Position numbers and translations under genes: made by a program
NCBI RefSeq assembly: GCF_000238295.3
Contig: NZ_AHCD03000027.1
Coordinates: 433,409 to 497,408, forward strand
Origin: Pseudoalteromonas rubra
GTDB lineage: Bacteria; Pseudomonadota; Gammaproteobacteria; Enterobacterales; Alteromonadaceae
Reading direction: 5' to 3'
DNA: 64,000 nt
Shown here: positions 34,046 through 42,720 of the stretch, piece after piece
Layout: each line of letters opens with the position of its first letter
Numbering within the stretch: position 1 is the stretch's first letter
The notes under the pieces: model-generated
What the model was told of the DNA's origin: nothing
The model's database searches: none
The model's input: the letters and a program-made list of their open reading frames with translations, nothing else

Positions 34046-35608
34046 TTATGAGCGTTTGACATCAACGGTCAGTTTCAGCTTTTGACCGGGGTAGAGATAC
34101 TTCTGACCGGCAAGCTTGTTCCACTTTACGATTTCACTGACAGTGAGATTAAACTTTGCCGCAATCCGTGCCAGAGAGTCCCCTTTGCGCACCTTATAGG
34201 TTATGGTGCGTTCGGTCGTGTTTGCGACAGGCTGAGTGGCACTCTGCTCCTGATAAATGGTGAGTTTTTGTCCCAGCTTAAGCACTGCGTTGGCTTTGAG
34301 CTTGTTCCATTTGGCAAGCTGCGCGACGGTGACGTCATATTCGCGGCTGATATCCCATAAGGTATCGCCACTGGTGACTGTATGGGATTTTTTATTGCGT
34401 GTTGTTTTGTTCGCAGCGCTGCGTACAGCATCTGGTAAATGCTCGCTTTGTAACTCGCCGTCGCTCAGTGGGACCAGCAGTTTCTGCCCAACCCGGATCA
34501 TATGTGAATCAAGCTTATTCAGTGAACGGATCGCACTGGTGCTGGTGGAAAACTTCTTGGCAATCACAGATAAACTATCACCGCGTGCAACGGTGTAGTA
34601 TTGCCAGCGCAGACGATCTTGGACTGGTGTACTGGCAAGGCGAGTTTGAAATGCTTCGATTTTATCTGCCGGCAGCAACAGGGTATGTGGCCCGTTCGGA
34701 TCGGTGGCCCAGCGGTTAAAGCCCGGGTTCAGGCGATAAAGCTCAGTGAGCGACATGTCGGCCATTTCGGCGGCTAACGCTAAGTCGATTTGTGATCCTA
34801 CTTCAACGGTATCAACTACTTGCGCATTGATGATCTTGTTCCATTTGACATTAAACTCATCCTGGCGCTTTAACAAGTCAGACAGGGCAAGCAATTTAGG
34901 CACATAGGCTGTGGTTTCACGTGGCAAATCTAAAGACCAGAAATCGGTTGGCAAATGCTTTTTACGATTCTTTCGGATCGCCTTGAGCAATCGCCCCTCT
35001 CCTGAGTTATAGGCCGCAATGGCATTAAGCCAGTCACCTTCGAGTGTCTTGTGCAGGTAAGTGAGATACTCCAGTGCGGCGCGAGTTGACTGAACGATGT
35101 CGCGACGACCGTCATACCACCAGTTTTGTTTCAGATCGAACCGCTCTCCGGTTTGCGGCATAAACTGCCAGATCCCAGACGCGCTGCGGTGAGAATAACC
35201 GAACGGATCGAACGCACTTTCTACGATTGGCAACAGTGCAATTTCAATCGGCATTTCGCGTTTCTCTACTTCCTCCACAATATAGTAGAGGTAAGGTTCG
35301 GCGCGCTTTGAAATCCGATCCAGGTAAGCCTGGTGGCGCTGATAGTAGTTACGCTCTGCCACAACGGGGCGATTTTGTGGCACGTCAATAGACAACTGAT
35401 AGCGGATCCGCTCCCAGACATCGTCGAACACCGGTGGTGGCTCATCGGCTTCCACGGGTTCCTGAATGGCACTCATCAGAGTGTCGCTGATTTCGGCTGG
35501 ACTGGCGTGATCCAGTTGTTCGGCTTGTTCAATTGTGGGGCTGTCGAACGTGGTTTGACAACCGCTCAACAGTGCTGATATTAACAGCAGCAAGAGAGGC
35601 TTTTTCAT
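34046..35608 (-). CDS. mltD: membrane-bound lytic murein transglycosylase D
   Basis: This 520-residue outer-membrane lipoprotein cleaves peptidoglycan strands to 1,6-anhydromuropeptides. The lipobox is LLSGC (Cys17), the SLT domain spans about 105-240 with catalytic Glu130 in PIVESAFDPFG, and three LysM domains lie at about 340-385, 412-455 and 470-514 (GDSLSVIAKKF, GDTLWDISREY, GDSLARIAAKF). E. coli MltD has two LysM domains and about 450 residues, so this is a three-LysM version. It is convergent with yqcA and followed upstream by gloB on the same strand. Confidence 0.93.
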   Translation of the reverse strand: MKKPLLLLLISALLSGCQTTFDSPTIEQAEQLDHASPAEISDTLMSAIQEPVEADEPPPVFDDVWERIRYQLSIDVPQNRPVVAERNYYQRHQAYLDRISKRAEPYLYYIVEEVEKREMPIEIALLPIVESAFDPFGYSHRSASGIWQFMPQTGERFDLKQNWWYDGRRDIVQSTRAALEYLTYLHKTLEGDWLNAIAAYNSGEGRLLKAIRKNRKKHLPTDFWSLDLPRETTAYVPKLLALSDLLKRQDEFNVKWNKIINAQVVDTVEVGSQIDLALAAEMADMSLTELYRLNPGFNRWATDPNGPHTLLLPADKIEAFQTRLASTPVQDRLRWQYYTVARGDSLSVIAKKFSTSTSAIRSLNKLDSHMIRVGQKLLVPLSDGELQSEHLPDAVRSAANKTTRNKKSHTVTSGDTLWDISREYDVTVAQLAKWNKLKANAVLKLGQKLTIYQEQSATQPVANTTERTITYKVRKGDSLARIAAKFNLTVSEIVKWNKLAGQKYLYPGQKLKLTVDVKRS

Positions 35609-35710
35609 AAAACTCGGTCATTGATCCATTGTCAGGGTACGGTGCCGCAGAAAATCCACAGCTAAAACCCGTCAATGTTAACTGTTTAGTTGTAAAAATT
35701 AAAGCAGTGC

Positions 35711-36490
35711 CTAAAAATTATCCTTCCATTGTCTGAGCACGGCAAGCCTTTGCCAGTCTTCATCACAGTCCGTTTGTAACTCAGGCGGTACAGTATCAAG
35801 CATATGTGGCAGATTTGCCCGCATAAATGGGTTAATGCTTAACTCACGTGCGATGGTGGTCGGCAAGGTCGGTAGTGCCTGTGCCCGTTGTGTCTGGCCC
35901 CACTCCCGCCACCTGGTAATGTCGATATTATCTGGCTCTACCGCAGCGGCAAAAGCCAGATTAGCCTGTGTATATTCATGCGTGCAGTAAATTTTACACT
36001 CGGGAGGGAGCTGGGCAAGGGTTTGCATCGCGCGCCACATCTGTGCAGAAGTGCCTTCAAATAAACGGCCACAGCCCGCACTGAATAAGGTATCTCCGGT
36101 AAATGCCAGCTCAGTGCCCAGGTAGCAGATGTGGTCCAGTGTATGTCCCGGAGTATGAGCAATGATAAAGTCTAGCCCGGCAATGGCGACCTTATCACCG
36201 TCCTTTAAAGGGTGTGTGATGCCACCAAATGGCGTATTTTTTGGGCCATAGACGGGCAGGCTGCCATAGTGCGCCTGCAAAGGTGCAATGCCATCGGTAT
36301 GATCCCAGTGATGGTGCGTGACTAAGATGCCTGCCAGCTGTTTGTGTTGTGCTGTGGCGAATTCAATAACGGGCTCGCTTTGCCCGGGGTCCACAACCCA
36401 CATTAAATTGCTATCTGACGGACATATTGCCCAGATATAATTGTCATTGAAGGCGTTGATGGGGTGGATTTGCACTGCGACTTGCGCCAT
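35711..36490 (-). CDS. gloB: hydroxyacylglutathione hydrolase (glyoxalase II)
   Basis: This 259-residue metallo-beta-lactamase-fold enzyme hydrolyses S-lactoylglutathione, completing methylglyoxal detoxification. The zinc motif THHHWDH is at residues 58-64, followed by TPGHTLDHICY, FTGDTLFSAGCGR and YCTHEYT. The length matches the family. It is divergent from the yafS-like methyltransferase, as in E. coli where gloB, yafS, rnhA and dnaQ are neighbours. Confidence 0.94.
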   Translation of the reverse strand: MAQVAVQIHPINAFNDNYIWAICPSDSNLMWVVDPGQSEPVIEFATAQHKQLAGILVTHHHWDHTDGIAPLQAHYGSLPVYGPKNTPFGGITHPLKDGDKVAIAGLDFIIAHTPGHTLDHICYLGTELAFTGDTLFSAGCGRLFEGTSAQMWRAMQTLAQLPPECKIYCTHEYTQANLAFAAAVEPDNIDITRWREWGQTQRAQALPTLPTTIARELSINPFMRANLPHMLDTVPPELQTDCDEDWQRLAVLRQWKDNF

Positions 36491-36541
36491 AACTCATTGC
36501 TCTATAAAGTGAAGGTGTAACAAGTATAGCGAGTGCGTATC

Positions 36542-37294
36542 ATGAAACCAGCTCTAAGTTTTCAGCAGGGGCCGAAACCCTACCAGTGGCAGGACTTTCC
36601 ACATGGAGATTATGTGCGCGCAGGCATAGAAAGGCGGATGGCCCATTGGCTGCCCCGAATGTTTGGCTATCATATGCTTAAGCTGGGCTGCCTGAGTGGT
36701 CAGTTGGATACGTCACTAAGTCCTATCAGTCATCAGATTTGTGTTGCGCCAGAGGGGGGACATGTTGGCGTGTTAGCAGAAATTGATGAGTTACCTTTTT
36801 ACGAACACAGCGTAGACGCCTGCATTCTCAGCCAATGTCTGGAGTATCATTCTGATCCCCATCATATTTTACGCGAGGCACACCGAACACTGATCCCGGG
36901 TGGGTATATCGTGATCAGCGGATTTAATCCATTTAGTCTGTGTGGACTGGCGCATTTGCTGCCATTTAGCAAAGAAAAACTGCCCTGGTCAGGACGCTTT
37001 TTTACCCCGTCCCGGGTTAAGGACTGGCTGGATCTGCTGGGATTTGAAATTCTTGCCGATGAGCGATTCGTTCATGCGTCACTGGCAAGAGGTTCACGGC
37101 TGTCGCGTTTTGCGCCCTGGCGACGTTTTTGTCGTCATTACATGAAGCCGATGGGCAGTGTTTATTTGCTGGTGGCCCGCAAACGAGTCGCACCTTTAAC
37201 GCCGATTAAACCCAAATGGCATGCGCGTCCTAAATGGACACCAGCGGTAAAAGGCGCGCGACTGAAGCACAGTCGTAATCAGGAACAAAGTTAG
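36542..37294 (+). CDS. SAM-dependent methyltransferase (YafS-like)
   Basis: This 250-residue class I methyltransferase has a degenerate motif I (LKLGCLSGQL), a conserved LPFYEHSVDACILSQCLEYHSDPHHILREA block and GGYIVISGFNPFS. Substrate is unknown. The gene lies between gloB and rnhA like E. coli yafS, which supports the assignment. ATG 36542 is preferred to GTG 36533. The C-terminal 45 residues are basic and probably disordered. Confidence 0.82.
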   Translation: MKPALSFQQGPKPYQWQDFPHGDYVRAGIERRMAHWLPRMFGYHMLKLGCLSGQLDTSLSPISHQICVAPEGGHVGVLAEIDELPFYEHSVDACILSQCLEYHSDPHHILREAHRTLIPGGYIVISGFNPFSLCGLAHLLPFSKEKLPWSGRFFTPSRVKDWLDLLGFEILADERFVHASLARGSRLSRFAPWRRFCRHYMKPMGSVYLLVARKRVAPLTPIKPKWHARPKWTPAVKGARLKHSRNQEQS

Positions 37295-37298
37295 TCGG

Positions 37299-37766
37299 TT
37301 ACTCGCTCTGGTAACCGGTATCTTCTTGCAGATCCGCACCGCCAGCGGCTTCGCGTGCCAGGTCGTCCACCAGTTCATTGTATTTGTTGCCTGCATGGCC
37401 CTTAACCCAACGCCACTCAATGGTGTGACGCTGAACCGCAGCGTCCAGTCGTTGCCATAGGTCGACATTTTTAACTGGCTTTTTAGCGGCTGTTTTCCAG
37501 TTGCGCTTTTTCCAGTTGGCCAGCCAGGATTCGATCCCCTGTTTCACATATTGACTGTCTGTGTACAGGATCACCTGGCATGGACGCTTGAGTGTTTCGA
37601 GGGCAACTATGGCTGCCAGCATCTCCATGCGGTTATTTGTGGTAAGCCGATATCCGGCGTTGAGGGTCTTTTCATGACCTTGGTAACTGAGGTACACACC
37701 ATAGCCGCCAGGACCCGGGTTGCCCAAGCAGGAGCCGTCGGTATAGATCTCTACGGATTTTTGCAC
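37299..37766 (-). CDS. rnhA: ribonuclease HI
   Basis: This 155-residue enzyme degrades RNA in RNA-DNA hybrids. Catalytic carboxylates are in IYTDGSCLGNPGPGGYG, NNRMEMLAAI and LYTDSQYV, and VKGHAGN carries the conserved histidine. I place the start at GTG 37766 with AGG 8 bases upstream, which gives exactly the E. coli length; the longer open frame upstream would run into dnaQ. It is divergent from dnaQ, the classical arrangement. Confidence 0.94.
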   Translation of the reverse strand: MQKSVEIYTDGSCLGNPGPGGYGVYLSYQGHEKTLNAGYRLTTNNRMEMLAAIVALETLKRPCQVILYTDSQYVKQGIESWLANWKKRNWKTAAKKPVKNVDLWQRLDAAVQRHTIEWRWVKGHAGNKYNELVDDLAREAAGGADLQEDTGYQSE

Positions 37767-37835
37767 GAATTTGCCTGTTTTTATGTAAAATACTCCAATA
37801 GACGCTAACCATAGCAAAGTTAGGCAATCGACGAT

Positions 37836-38546
37836 ATGCATAAAAGACAAATAGTACTGGATACAGAAACCACGGGCATTGACCCCAAAGAAGGTCACCG
37901 GATCATCGAGATCGGGTGTGTGGAATTAGTGAATCGTCGCCTGACTGGCAACAATTTCCATGTCTACATCAACCCACAACGTAGTATTGAAGAAGAGGCC
38001 ATTGACGTTCACGGTATTACCAATGAGTTCCTGCGAGACAAACCTTTCTTCCACCACGTTGCGCAAGAGTTTTATGACTATATTCAGGGTGCCGAACTGG
38101 TGATCCACAACGCGCCGTTCGACGTCGGCTTTATGGATCATGAGTTTGCTATGCTAAATCAGGGGTTTGCAAAAACTCATGAGGTATGTGAGGTACTCGA
38201 TACCCTGGTGATGGCGCGGGACTTGCATCCGGGTCAGAAGAACAGCCTTGATGCTTTATGTCGCCGTTATGATATAGATAACTCAAAACGAACATTGCAC
38301 GGCGCTTTACTGGATTCCGAGATTTTATCGGATGTCTACCTGGCTATGACAGGGGGCCAGAAGAAGCTTAATCTGGCTCAGCACAATGAACAGGCACAGC
38401 AGGGTAGTGGCGGGGGGATCCGTCGTTTGAGTGCTGAGCGTGCGCCGCTGAATGTGGTGCTGGCGACGGCAGAAGAGTTAGATGCGCATGAAGCGCGCAT
38501 GGAGCTGGTCAATAAAGCCTGCGGGCAGAGTTTGTGGCAGCAGTAG
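37836..38546 (+). CDS. dnaQ: DNA polymerase III epsilon subunit (proofreading exonuclease)
   Basis: This 236-residue DEDDh 3'-5' exonuclease has motif DTETTG at residues 9-14, HNAPFDVGFMDHEF for motif II and HGALLDSEIL for motif III. The C-terminal region (about 180-236) is the tail that contacts the alpha subunit. It is divergent from rnhA with 69 bp between the start codons. Confidence 0.95.
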   Translation: MHKRQIVLDTETTGIDPKEGHRIIEIGCVELVNRRLTGNNFHVYINPQRSIEEEAIDVHGITNEFLRDKPFFHHVAQEFYDYIQGAELVIHNAPFDVGFMDHEFAMLNQGFAKTHEVCEVLDTLVMARDLHPGQKNSLDALCRRYDIDNSKRTLHGALLDSEILSDVYLAMTGGQKKLNLAQHNEQAQQGSGGGIRRLSAERAPLNVVLATAEELDAHEARMELVNKACGQSLWQQ

Positions 38547-38608
38547 CTGCACTCAGGCTCGCACCTGTAGTGCAAGAGAACGATTAATTTATGATGAGGT
38601 AAAGTGGC

Positions 38609-39979
38609 ATGCGGATCGGCTTAACAGGATTGATGTTGTTATATTGCGCAGTGTTTAGCGTGAAGATGATGGCCGACACACCGCAAATTACGTTGCTTGA
38701 GCGAGACGGCAAGGTCAATGAAATCCCTTTACTGGATAACCGCTTTCGCATTGACCACAATGTTAAGAAAATTACGCTATTGTTTTTTCGTGCCCCCGGT
38801 ACGCCTGCAGTGGTGCTGGTAAAACCGGACGGCAGTAAATACTACGCCACGCATGCCATTGCTGACGAGAAGCTCGAATGGTATGACGAGATCAGTTATG
38901 ACCTGGTGATAGTGACCGATCCTATGCCTGGTCCATGGCAGGTGTTAGGCCAGATCCGCCAGGACAGCCGGGTCATGGTATTAGGGGATATTGAGTTGCA
39001 GGTTGACCCCTTACCGCCTTTGATATTCCGTGGTGAAATGCTGAAAATTCAGGGACAAGTCACCAACGATAGCCAACCTGTCGATATTGGTTACTTCCGT
39101 GATGTTGTTACTCTGTATGTCGAGTTTGTCAGCACTAATAATGATCAGTACGCTAACTTTGGTGCGGGCACGCAAAGTGTGGCCGAATTTAAAGATGATG
39201 GCCGGGAATTTGATGAGCGCCCTCTGGATGGCATCTTTACTGGTGAGTTTCGTCTGAATTTTCCAGCCGGTGAGTGGCAACCCGAATTCTATATAGAAAC
39301 GCCCATCCTCAAACGTCGCGTAGTGAAAGATCCCATCATTATTGCAGAGCCACCTTTTTCTTTTGAATTGATGCTGGCAGGGCAGGAAGAGTTTGAGCAC
39401 CAGCTGACTATCAGGCTGGAGTCCGAGGTGGTGAAACCGGAAACTGTGATCTTTCAGGGCAAAATCTTGTACCCCAATGGTGAAGAGCAAATGTTCACCC
39501 TCAATGGTGAAGAACGTTTGTACCGTCAGCTGGCAATTAAAAACTATGACTGGGGTCGATACAGTGTGGAGTTGTCCGCCTTTGGTGAAAACATCAACGG
39601 CCGAGAGTTTATGGCCCGCTTGCCAGATTATAACTTTGAAATAGAACGCCCCATTGAAAAAGTACCAGAGTTACCTGAGTCAGAGCGTCCAACTCAGCGT
39701 GTGGTCGCACCGCCTGAACCGGAACCGGGTCTCAGTACCGGTGCCATTGTCGCCATTGTGGTTGTTGGCAATTTGCTGATCCTGCTGTTGGGTTGGCTGG
39801 CCGTGCGTATTTTTGTACAGAAAAAGCCCATCAAAATTAAAATAAGCCTGCCCTTTATCGGTAAGAAAAAGCAGTTAGATTTGGAAGAGTTAGATCAGGA
39901 TACAGAAAACTCTGGCAAACCAAGTTCAAAAAATGACAAATCAGCTGATATTTTGAACCTTTCGATGTCGGATGACTAA
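38609..39979 (+). CDS. TIGR03503-type membrane protein
   Basis: This 456-residue protein has a signal peptide (about 1-22), a large periplasmic region of beta-sandwich character containing PMPGPWQVLGQI and DDGREFDERPLDGIFTGEF, a Pro/Glu-rich linker, one transmembrane helix at about 375-398 and a short basic cytoplasmic tail. It resembles the conserved gammaproteobacterial family TIGR03503, of unknown function. Its stop codon lies only 28 bases before the tRNA-Asp promoter. Confidence 0.8.
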   Translation: MRIGLTGLMLLYCAVFSVKMMADTPQITLLERDGKVNEIPLLDNRFRIDHNVKKITLLFFRAPGTPAVVLVKPDGSKYYATHAIADEKLEWYDEISYDLVIVTDPMPGPWQVLGQIRQDSRVMVLGDIELQVDPLPPLIFRGEMLKIQGQVTNDSQPVDIGYFRDVVTLYVEFVSTNNDQYANFGAGTQSVAEFKDDGREFDERPLDGIFTGEFRLNFPAGEWQPEFYIETPILKRRVVKDPIIIAEPPFSFELMLAGQEEFEHQLTIRLESEVVKPETVIFQGKILYPNGEEQMFTLNGEERLYRQLAIKNYDWGRYSVELSAFGENINGREFMARLPDYNFEIERPIEKVPELPESERPTQRVVAPPEPEPGLSTGAIVAIVVVGNLLILLLGWLAVRIFVQKKPIKIKISLPFIGKKKQLDLEELDQDTENSGKPSSKNDKSADILNLSMSDD

Positions 39980-40006
39980 AAATCCCCGATTTTTTCAAAA
40001 AAGGTG

Positions 40007-40035
40007 TTGACTCTTAAGGGGGGCATTCGTATTAT
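40007..40035 (+). promoter_or_regulatory. promoter of the tRNA-Asp array
   Basis: TTGACT (40007-40012), a 17-bp spacer and TATTAT (40030-40035) form a near-consensus sigma70 promoter. The discriminator after the -10 is GC-rich (CACGCCGC), typical of stringently controlled stable RNA promoters. Confidence 0.8.
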
Positions 40036-40086
40036 TCACGCCGCTGTCAGGGAGCACACCTGAACAGCGAGAGAACAAGATGCTGC

Positions 40087-40163
40087 GGAGTGGTAGTTCA
40101 GTTGGTTAGAATACCGGCCTGTCACGCCGGGGGTCGCGGGTTCGAGTCCCGTCCACTCCGCCA
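40087..40163 (+). tRNA. tRNA-Asp(GTC) copy 1
   Basis: This 77-nt tRNA gene includes an encoded CCA. Acceptor arm GGAGTGG pairs with CCACTCC, the anticodon loop reads CTGTCAC (anticodon GTC), and the T loop has GGTTCGAGTCC. The sequence differs from E. coli tRNA-Asp at only a few stem positions. It is the first of eighteen identical copies. Confidence 0.98.
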
Positions 40164-40190
40164 ACATCTTATCCTGTGCAGTACTTCTTT

Positions 40191-40267
40191 GGAGTGGTAG
40201 TTCAGTTGGTTAGAATACCGGCCTGTCACGCCGGGGGTCGCGGGTTCGAGTCCCGTCCACTCCGCCA
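40191..40267 (+). tRNA. tRNA-Asp(GTC) copy 2
   Basis: Identical to copy 1 over 77 nt; followed by a 32-nt spacer of type B (starts TTTGATATAAGC). Confidence 0.98.
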
Positions 40268-40299
40268 TTTGATATAAGCATAAAAAGTCATACCACTGC

Positions 40300-40376
40300 G
40301 GAGTGGTAGTTCAGTTGGTTAGAATACCGGCCTGTCACGCCGGGGGTCGCGGGTTCGAGTCCCGTCCACTCCGCCA
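40300..40376 (+). tRNA. tRNA-Asp(GTC) copy 3
   Basis: Identical 77-nt copy; followed by a 35-nt spacer of type A (starts ACATCTTTAAGAAG). Confidence 0.98.
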
Positions 40377-40411
40377 ACATCTTTAAGAAGTACACCGAGC
40401 TAAACCACCGT

Positions 40412-40488
40412 GGAGTGGTAGTTCAGTTGGTTAGAATACCGGCCTGTCACGCCGGGGGTCGCGGGTTCGAGTCCCGTCCACTCCGCCA
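40412..40488 (+). tRNA. tRNA-Asp(GTC) copy 4
   Basis: Identical copy; first of a run with exact 112-bp spacing (tRNA plus type A spacer). Confidence 0.98.
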
Positions 40489-40523
40489 ACATCTTTAAGA
40501 AGTACACCGAGCTAAACCACCGT

Positions 40524-40600
40524 GGAGTGGTAGTTCAGTTGGTTAGAATACCGGCCTGTCACGCCGGGGGTCGCGGGTTCGAGTCCCGTCCACTCCGCCA
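40524..40600 (+). tRNA. tRNA-Asp(GTC) copy 5
   Basis: Identical copy followed by a type A spacer. Confidence 0.98.
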
Positions 40601-40635
40601 ACATCTTTAAGAAGTACACCGAGCTAAACCACCGT

Positions 40636-40712
40636 GGAGTGGTAGTTCAGTTGGTTAGAATACCGGCCTGTCACGCCGGGGGTCGCGGGTTCGAGTCCCG
40701 TCCACTCCGCCA
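40636..40712 (+). tRNA. tRNA-Asp(GTC) copy 6
   Basis: Identical copy followed by a type A spacer. Confidence 0.98.
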
Positions 40713-40747
40713 ACATCTTTAAGAAGTACACCGAGCTAAACCACCGT

Positions 40748-40824
40748 GGAGTGGTAGTTCAGTTGGTTAGAATACCGGCCTGTCACGCCGGGGGTCGCGG
40801 GTTCGAGTCCCGTCCACTCCGCCA
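40748..40824 (+). tRNA. tRNA-Asp(GTC) copy 7
   Basis: Identical copy followed by a type A spacer. Confidence 0.98.
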
Positions 40825-40859
40825 ACATCTTTAAGAAGTACACCGAGCTAAACCACCGT

Positions 40860-40936
40860 GGAGTGGTAGTTCAGTTGGTTAGAATACCGGCCTGTCACGC
40901 CGGGGGTCGCGGGTTCGAGTCCCGTCCACTCCGCCA
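40860..40936 (+). tRNA. tRNA-Asp(GTC) copy 8
   Basis: Identical copy followed by a type A spacer. Confidence 0.98.
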
Positions 40937-40971
40937 ACATCTTTAAGAAGTACACCGAGCTAAACCACCGT

Positions 40972-41048
40972 GGAGTGGTAGTTCAGTTGGTTAGAATACC
41001 GGCCTGTCACGCCGGGGGTCGCGGGTTCGAGTCCCGTCCACTCCGCCA
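40972..41048 (+). tRNA. tRNA-Asp(GTC) copy 9
   Basis: Identical copy followed by a type A spacer. Confidence 0.98.
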
Positions 41049-41083
41049 ACATCTTTAAGAAGTACACCGAGCTAAACCACCGT

Positions 41084-41160
41084 GGAGTGGTAGTTCAGTT
41101 GGTTAGAATACCGGCCTGTCACGCCGGGGGTCGCGGGTTCGAGTCCCGTCCACTCCGCCA
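41084..41160 (+). tRNA. tRNA-Asp(GTC) copy 10
   Basis: Identical copy; ends the 112-bp run and is followed by a type B spacer, as after copy 2. Confidence 0.98.
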
Positions 41161-41192
41161 TTTGATATAAGCATAAAAAGTCATACCACTGC

Positions 41193-41269
41193 GGAGTGGT
41201 AGTTCAGTTGGTTAGAATACCGGCCTGTCACGCCGGGGGTCGCGGGTTCGAGTCCCGTCCACTCCGCCA
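41193..41269 (+). tRNA. tRNA-Asp(GTC) copy 11
   Basis: Identical copy followed by a type A spacer. Confidence 0.98.
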
Positions 41270-41304
41270 ACATCTTTAAGAAGTACACCGAGCTAAACCA
41301 CCGT

Positions 41305-41381
41305 GGAGTGGTAGTTCAGTTGGTTAGAATACCGGCCTGTCACGCCGGGGGTCGCGGGTTCGAGTCCCGTCCACTCCGCCA
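41305..41381 (+). tRNA. tRNA-Asp(GTC) copy 12
   Basis: Identical copy; followed by an 87-nt type C spacer that begins TCTAGCCAGGG and includes a CAGACT/AGTCTG hairpin. Confidence 0.98.
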
Positions 41382-41430
41382 TCTAGCCAGGGTTTAGTTT
41401 GGATTATCAGACTCAATGTAGTCTGAATTT

Positions 41431-41460
41431 ATGACAAAACGAATACTTTTTCTCTATAAG
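41431..41460 (+). promoter_or_regulatory. possible internal promoter in the tRNA-Asp array
   Basis: ATGACA (41431-41436), an 18-bp spacer and TATAAG (41455-41460) each match consensus at five of six positions and end 8 bases before copy 13. It could restart transcription inside the array. Confidence 0.4.
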
Positions 41461-41468
41461 CGCACGCT

Positions 41469-41545
41469 GGAGTGGTAGTTCAGTTGGTTAGAATACCGGC
41501 CTGTCACGCCGGGGGTCGCGGGTTCGAGTCCCGTCCACTCCGCCA
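41469..41545 (+). tRNA. tRNA-Asp(GTC) copy 13
   Basis: Identical copy; followed by a 27-nt spacer resembling that after copy 1 (shares TTATCCTGTGCAGTACTTC). Confidence 0.98.
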
Positions 41546-41572
41546 ATCGCTTATCCTGTGCAGTACTTCTTT

Positions 41573-41649
41573 GGAGTGGTAGTTCAGTTGGTTAGAATAC
41601 CGGCCTGTCACGCCGGGGGTCGCGGGTTCGAGTCCCGTCCACTCCGCCA
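41573..41649 (+). tRNA. tRNA-Asp(GTC) copy 14
   Basis: Identical copy followed by a type A spacer. Confidence 0.98.
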
Positions 41650-41684
41650 ACATCTTTAAGAAGTACACCGAGCTAAACCACCGT

Positions 41685-41761
41685 GGAGTGGTAGTTCAGT
41701 TGGTTAGAATACCGGCCTGTCACGCCGGGGGTCGCGGGTTCGAGTCCCGTCCACTCCGCCA
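41685..41761 (+). tRNA. tRNA-Asp(GTC) copy 15
   Basis: Identical copy; followed by a second type C spacer whose 3' part differs from the first. Confidence 0.98.
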
Positions 41762-41848
41762 TCTAGCCAGGGTTTAGTTTGGATTATCAGACTCAATGTA
41801 GTCTGAATTTATGACAAAACGACGTCACTAACATCGTTATTTACTCGT

Positions 41849-41925
41849 GGAGTGGTAGTTCAGTTGGTTAGAATACCGGCCTGTCACGCCGGGGGTCGCG
41901 GGTTCGAGTCCCGTCCACTCCGCCA
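41849..41925 (+). tRNA. tRNA-Asp(GTC) copy 16
   Basis: Identical copy; followed by a unique 37-nt spacer that starts like type A (ACAT) and then diverges. Confidence 0.98.
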
Positions 41926-41962
41926 ACATTTTAACGAGTAAAAAATTGCATTATATCTCTGC

Positions 41963-42039
41963 GGAGTGGTAGTTCAGTTGGTTAGAATACCGGCCTGTCA
42001 CGCCGGGGGTCGCGGGTTCGAGTCCCGTCCACTCCGCCA
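41963..42039 (+). tRNA. tRNA-Asp(GTC) copy 17
   Basis: Identical copy followed by a type B spacer. Confidence 0.98.
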
Positions 42040-42071
42040 TTTGATATAAGCATAAAAAGTCATACCACTGC

Positions 42072-42148
42072 GGAGTGGTAGTTCAGTTGGTTAGAATACC
42101 GGCCTGTCACGCCGGGGGTCGCGGGTTCGAGTCCCGTCCACTCCGCCA
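42072..42148 (+). tRNA. tRNA-Asp(GTC) copy 18
   Basis: Last identical copy of the array. No strong intrinsic terminator follows; only a weak ACTTT/AAAGT hairpin at 42148-42161 is visible. Confidence 0.98.
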
Positions 42149-42487
42149 CTTTTTATAAAGTTCAGTAAAACTCTGTATCCTCATCCCAATATCATTCCTC
42201 ATTTAAGCTTATAATTCTCTTTATCTTTGTTTTATCCAAAGCCAAAAGCCCTTAAACCCCCTTTGTCCGGCCAGTAAAAAATAGTGTGTGATAAGTTCGC
42301 CATTTGTTATCAGTGAGGTCGGTTATTTGCGCCGTGTATAATTACAACAAAGCCTGCGCCTAATCAGTCTTGGTATCCTATTTGTAATCCGTAACTTAGT
42401 TTGTGACCACTTACTTATATTGGCGATAAAGTCATATAATATAAGCGCCTTGTCAGTTTATGCCCTGAAGATTTGAAGGGGATTGCA
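42149..42487. other. non-coding region after the tRNA-Asp array
   Basis: No open reading frame or RNA gene is recognised in these 339 bases. A TATAAT occurs at 42337-42342 without a convincing -35 partner; it could be a promoter for the decayed gene and small membrane-protein genes downstream. No integrase gene or att-like repeat of the tRNA 3' end is seen here. Confidence 0.5.
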
Positions 42488-42663
42488 TTGATAAATCCAG
42501 CAGTTAAAGTATTAAAAATCATCTGAAAGAACTGCACGCAAAATGTGACTTTGATTTGCTGGCAGCTAAGGCCGAATACATGGGGACGGTGATAAAGATT
42601 AAAGATGCTATTGCCAAGCTTGAACTTTGTGAAGAATACGGGTTACAGGTGGCGCTTGATTAG
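42488..42663 (+). pseudogene. frameshifted small protein gene of unknown family
   Basis: TTG 42488, preceded by AAGGGG at good spacing, opens 12 codons (LINPAVKVLKII) and then hits TGA at 42524. Shifting frame at about 42517 continues NHLKELHAKCDFDLLAAKAE and reads on to TAG 42661-42663, ending YGLQVALD. Together they would give a protein of about 58 residues, helical in character. The break is best explained by a one- or two-base indel. I do not recognise the family. Confidence 0.55.
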
Positions 42664-42720
42664 AGTTTTGCCTGCTACTTTTTACCGTTGATTGAGGCGT
42701 GATGCATTAAGGGGATAGTT

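Noticed and set aside
40087..42148. CRISPR-like or prophage attachment structure.
   Set aside because: The repeats are complete, foldable tRNA genes; no integrase or split tRNA end is found next to them.
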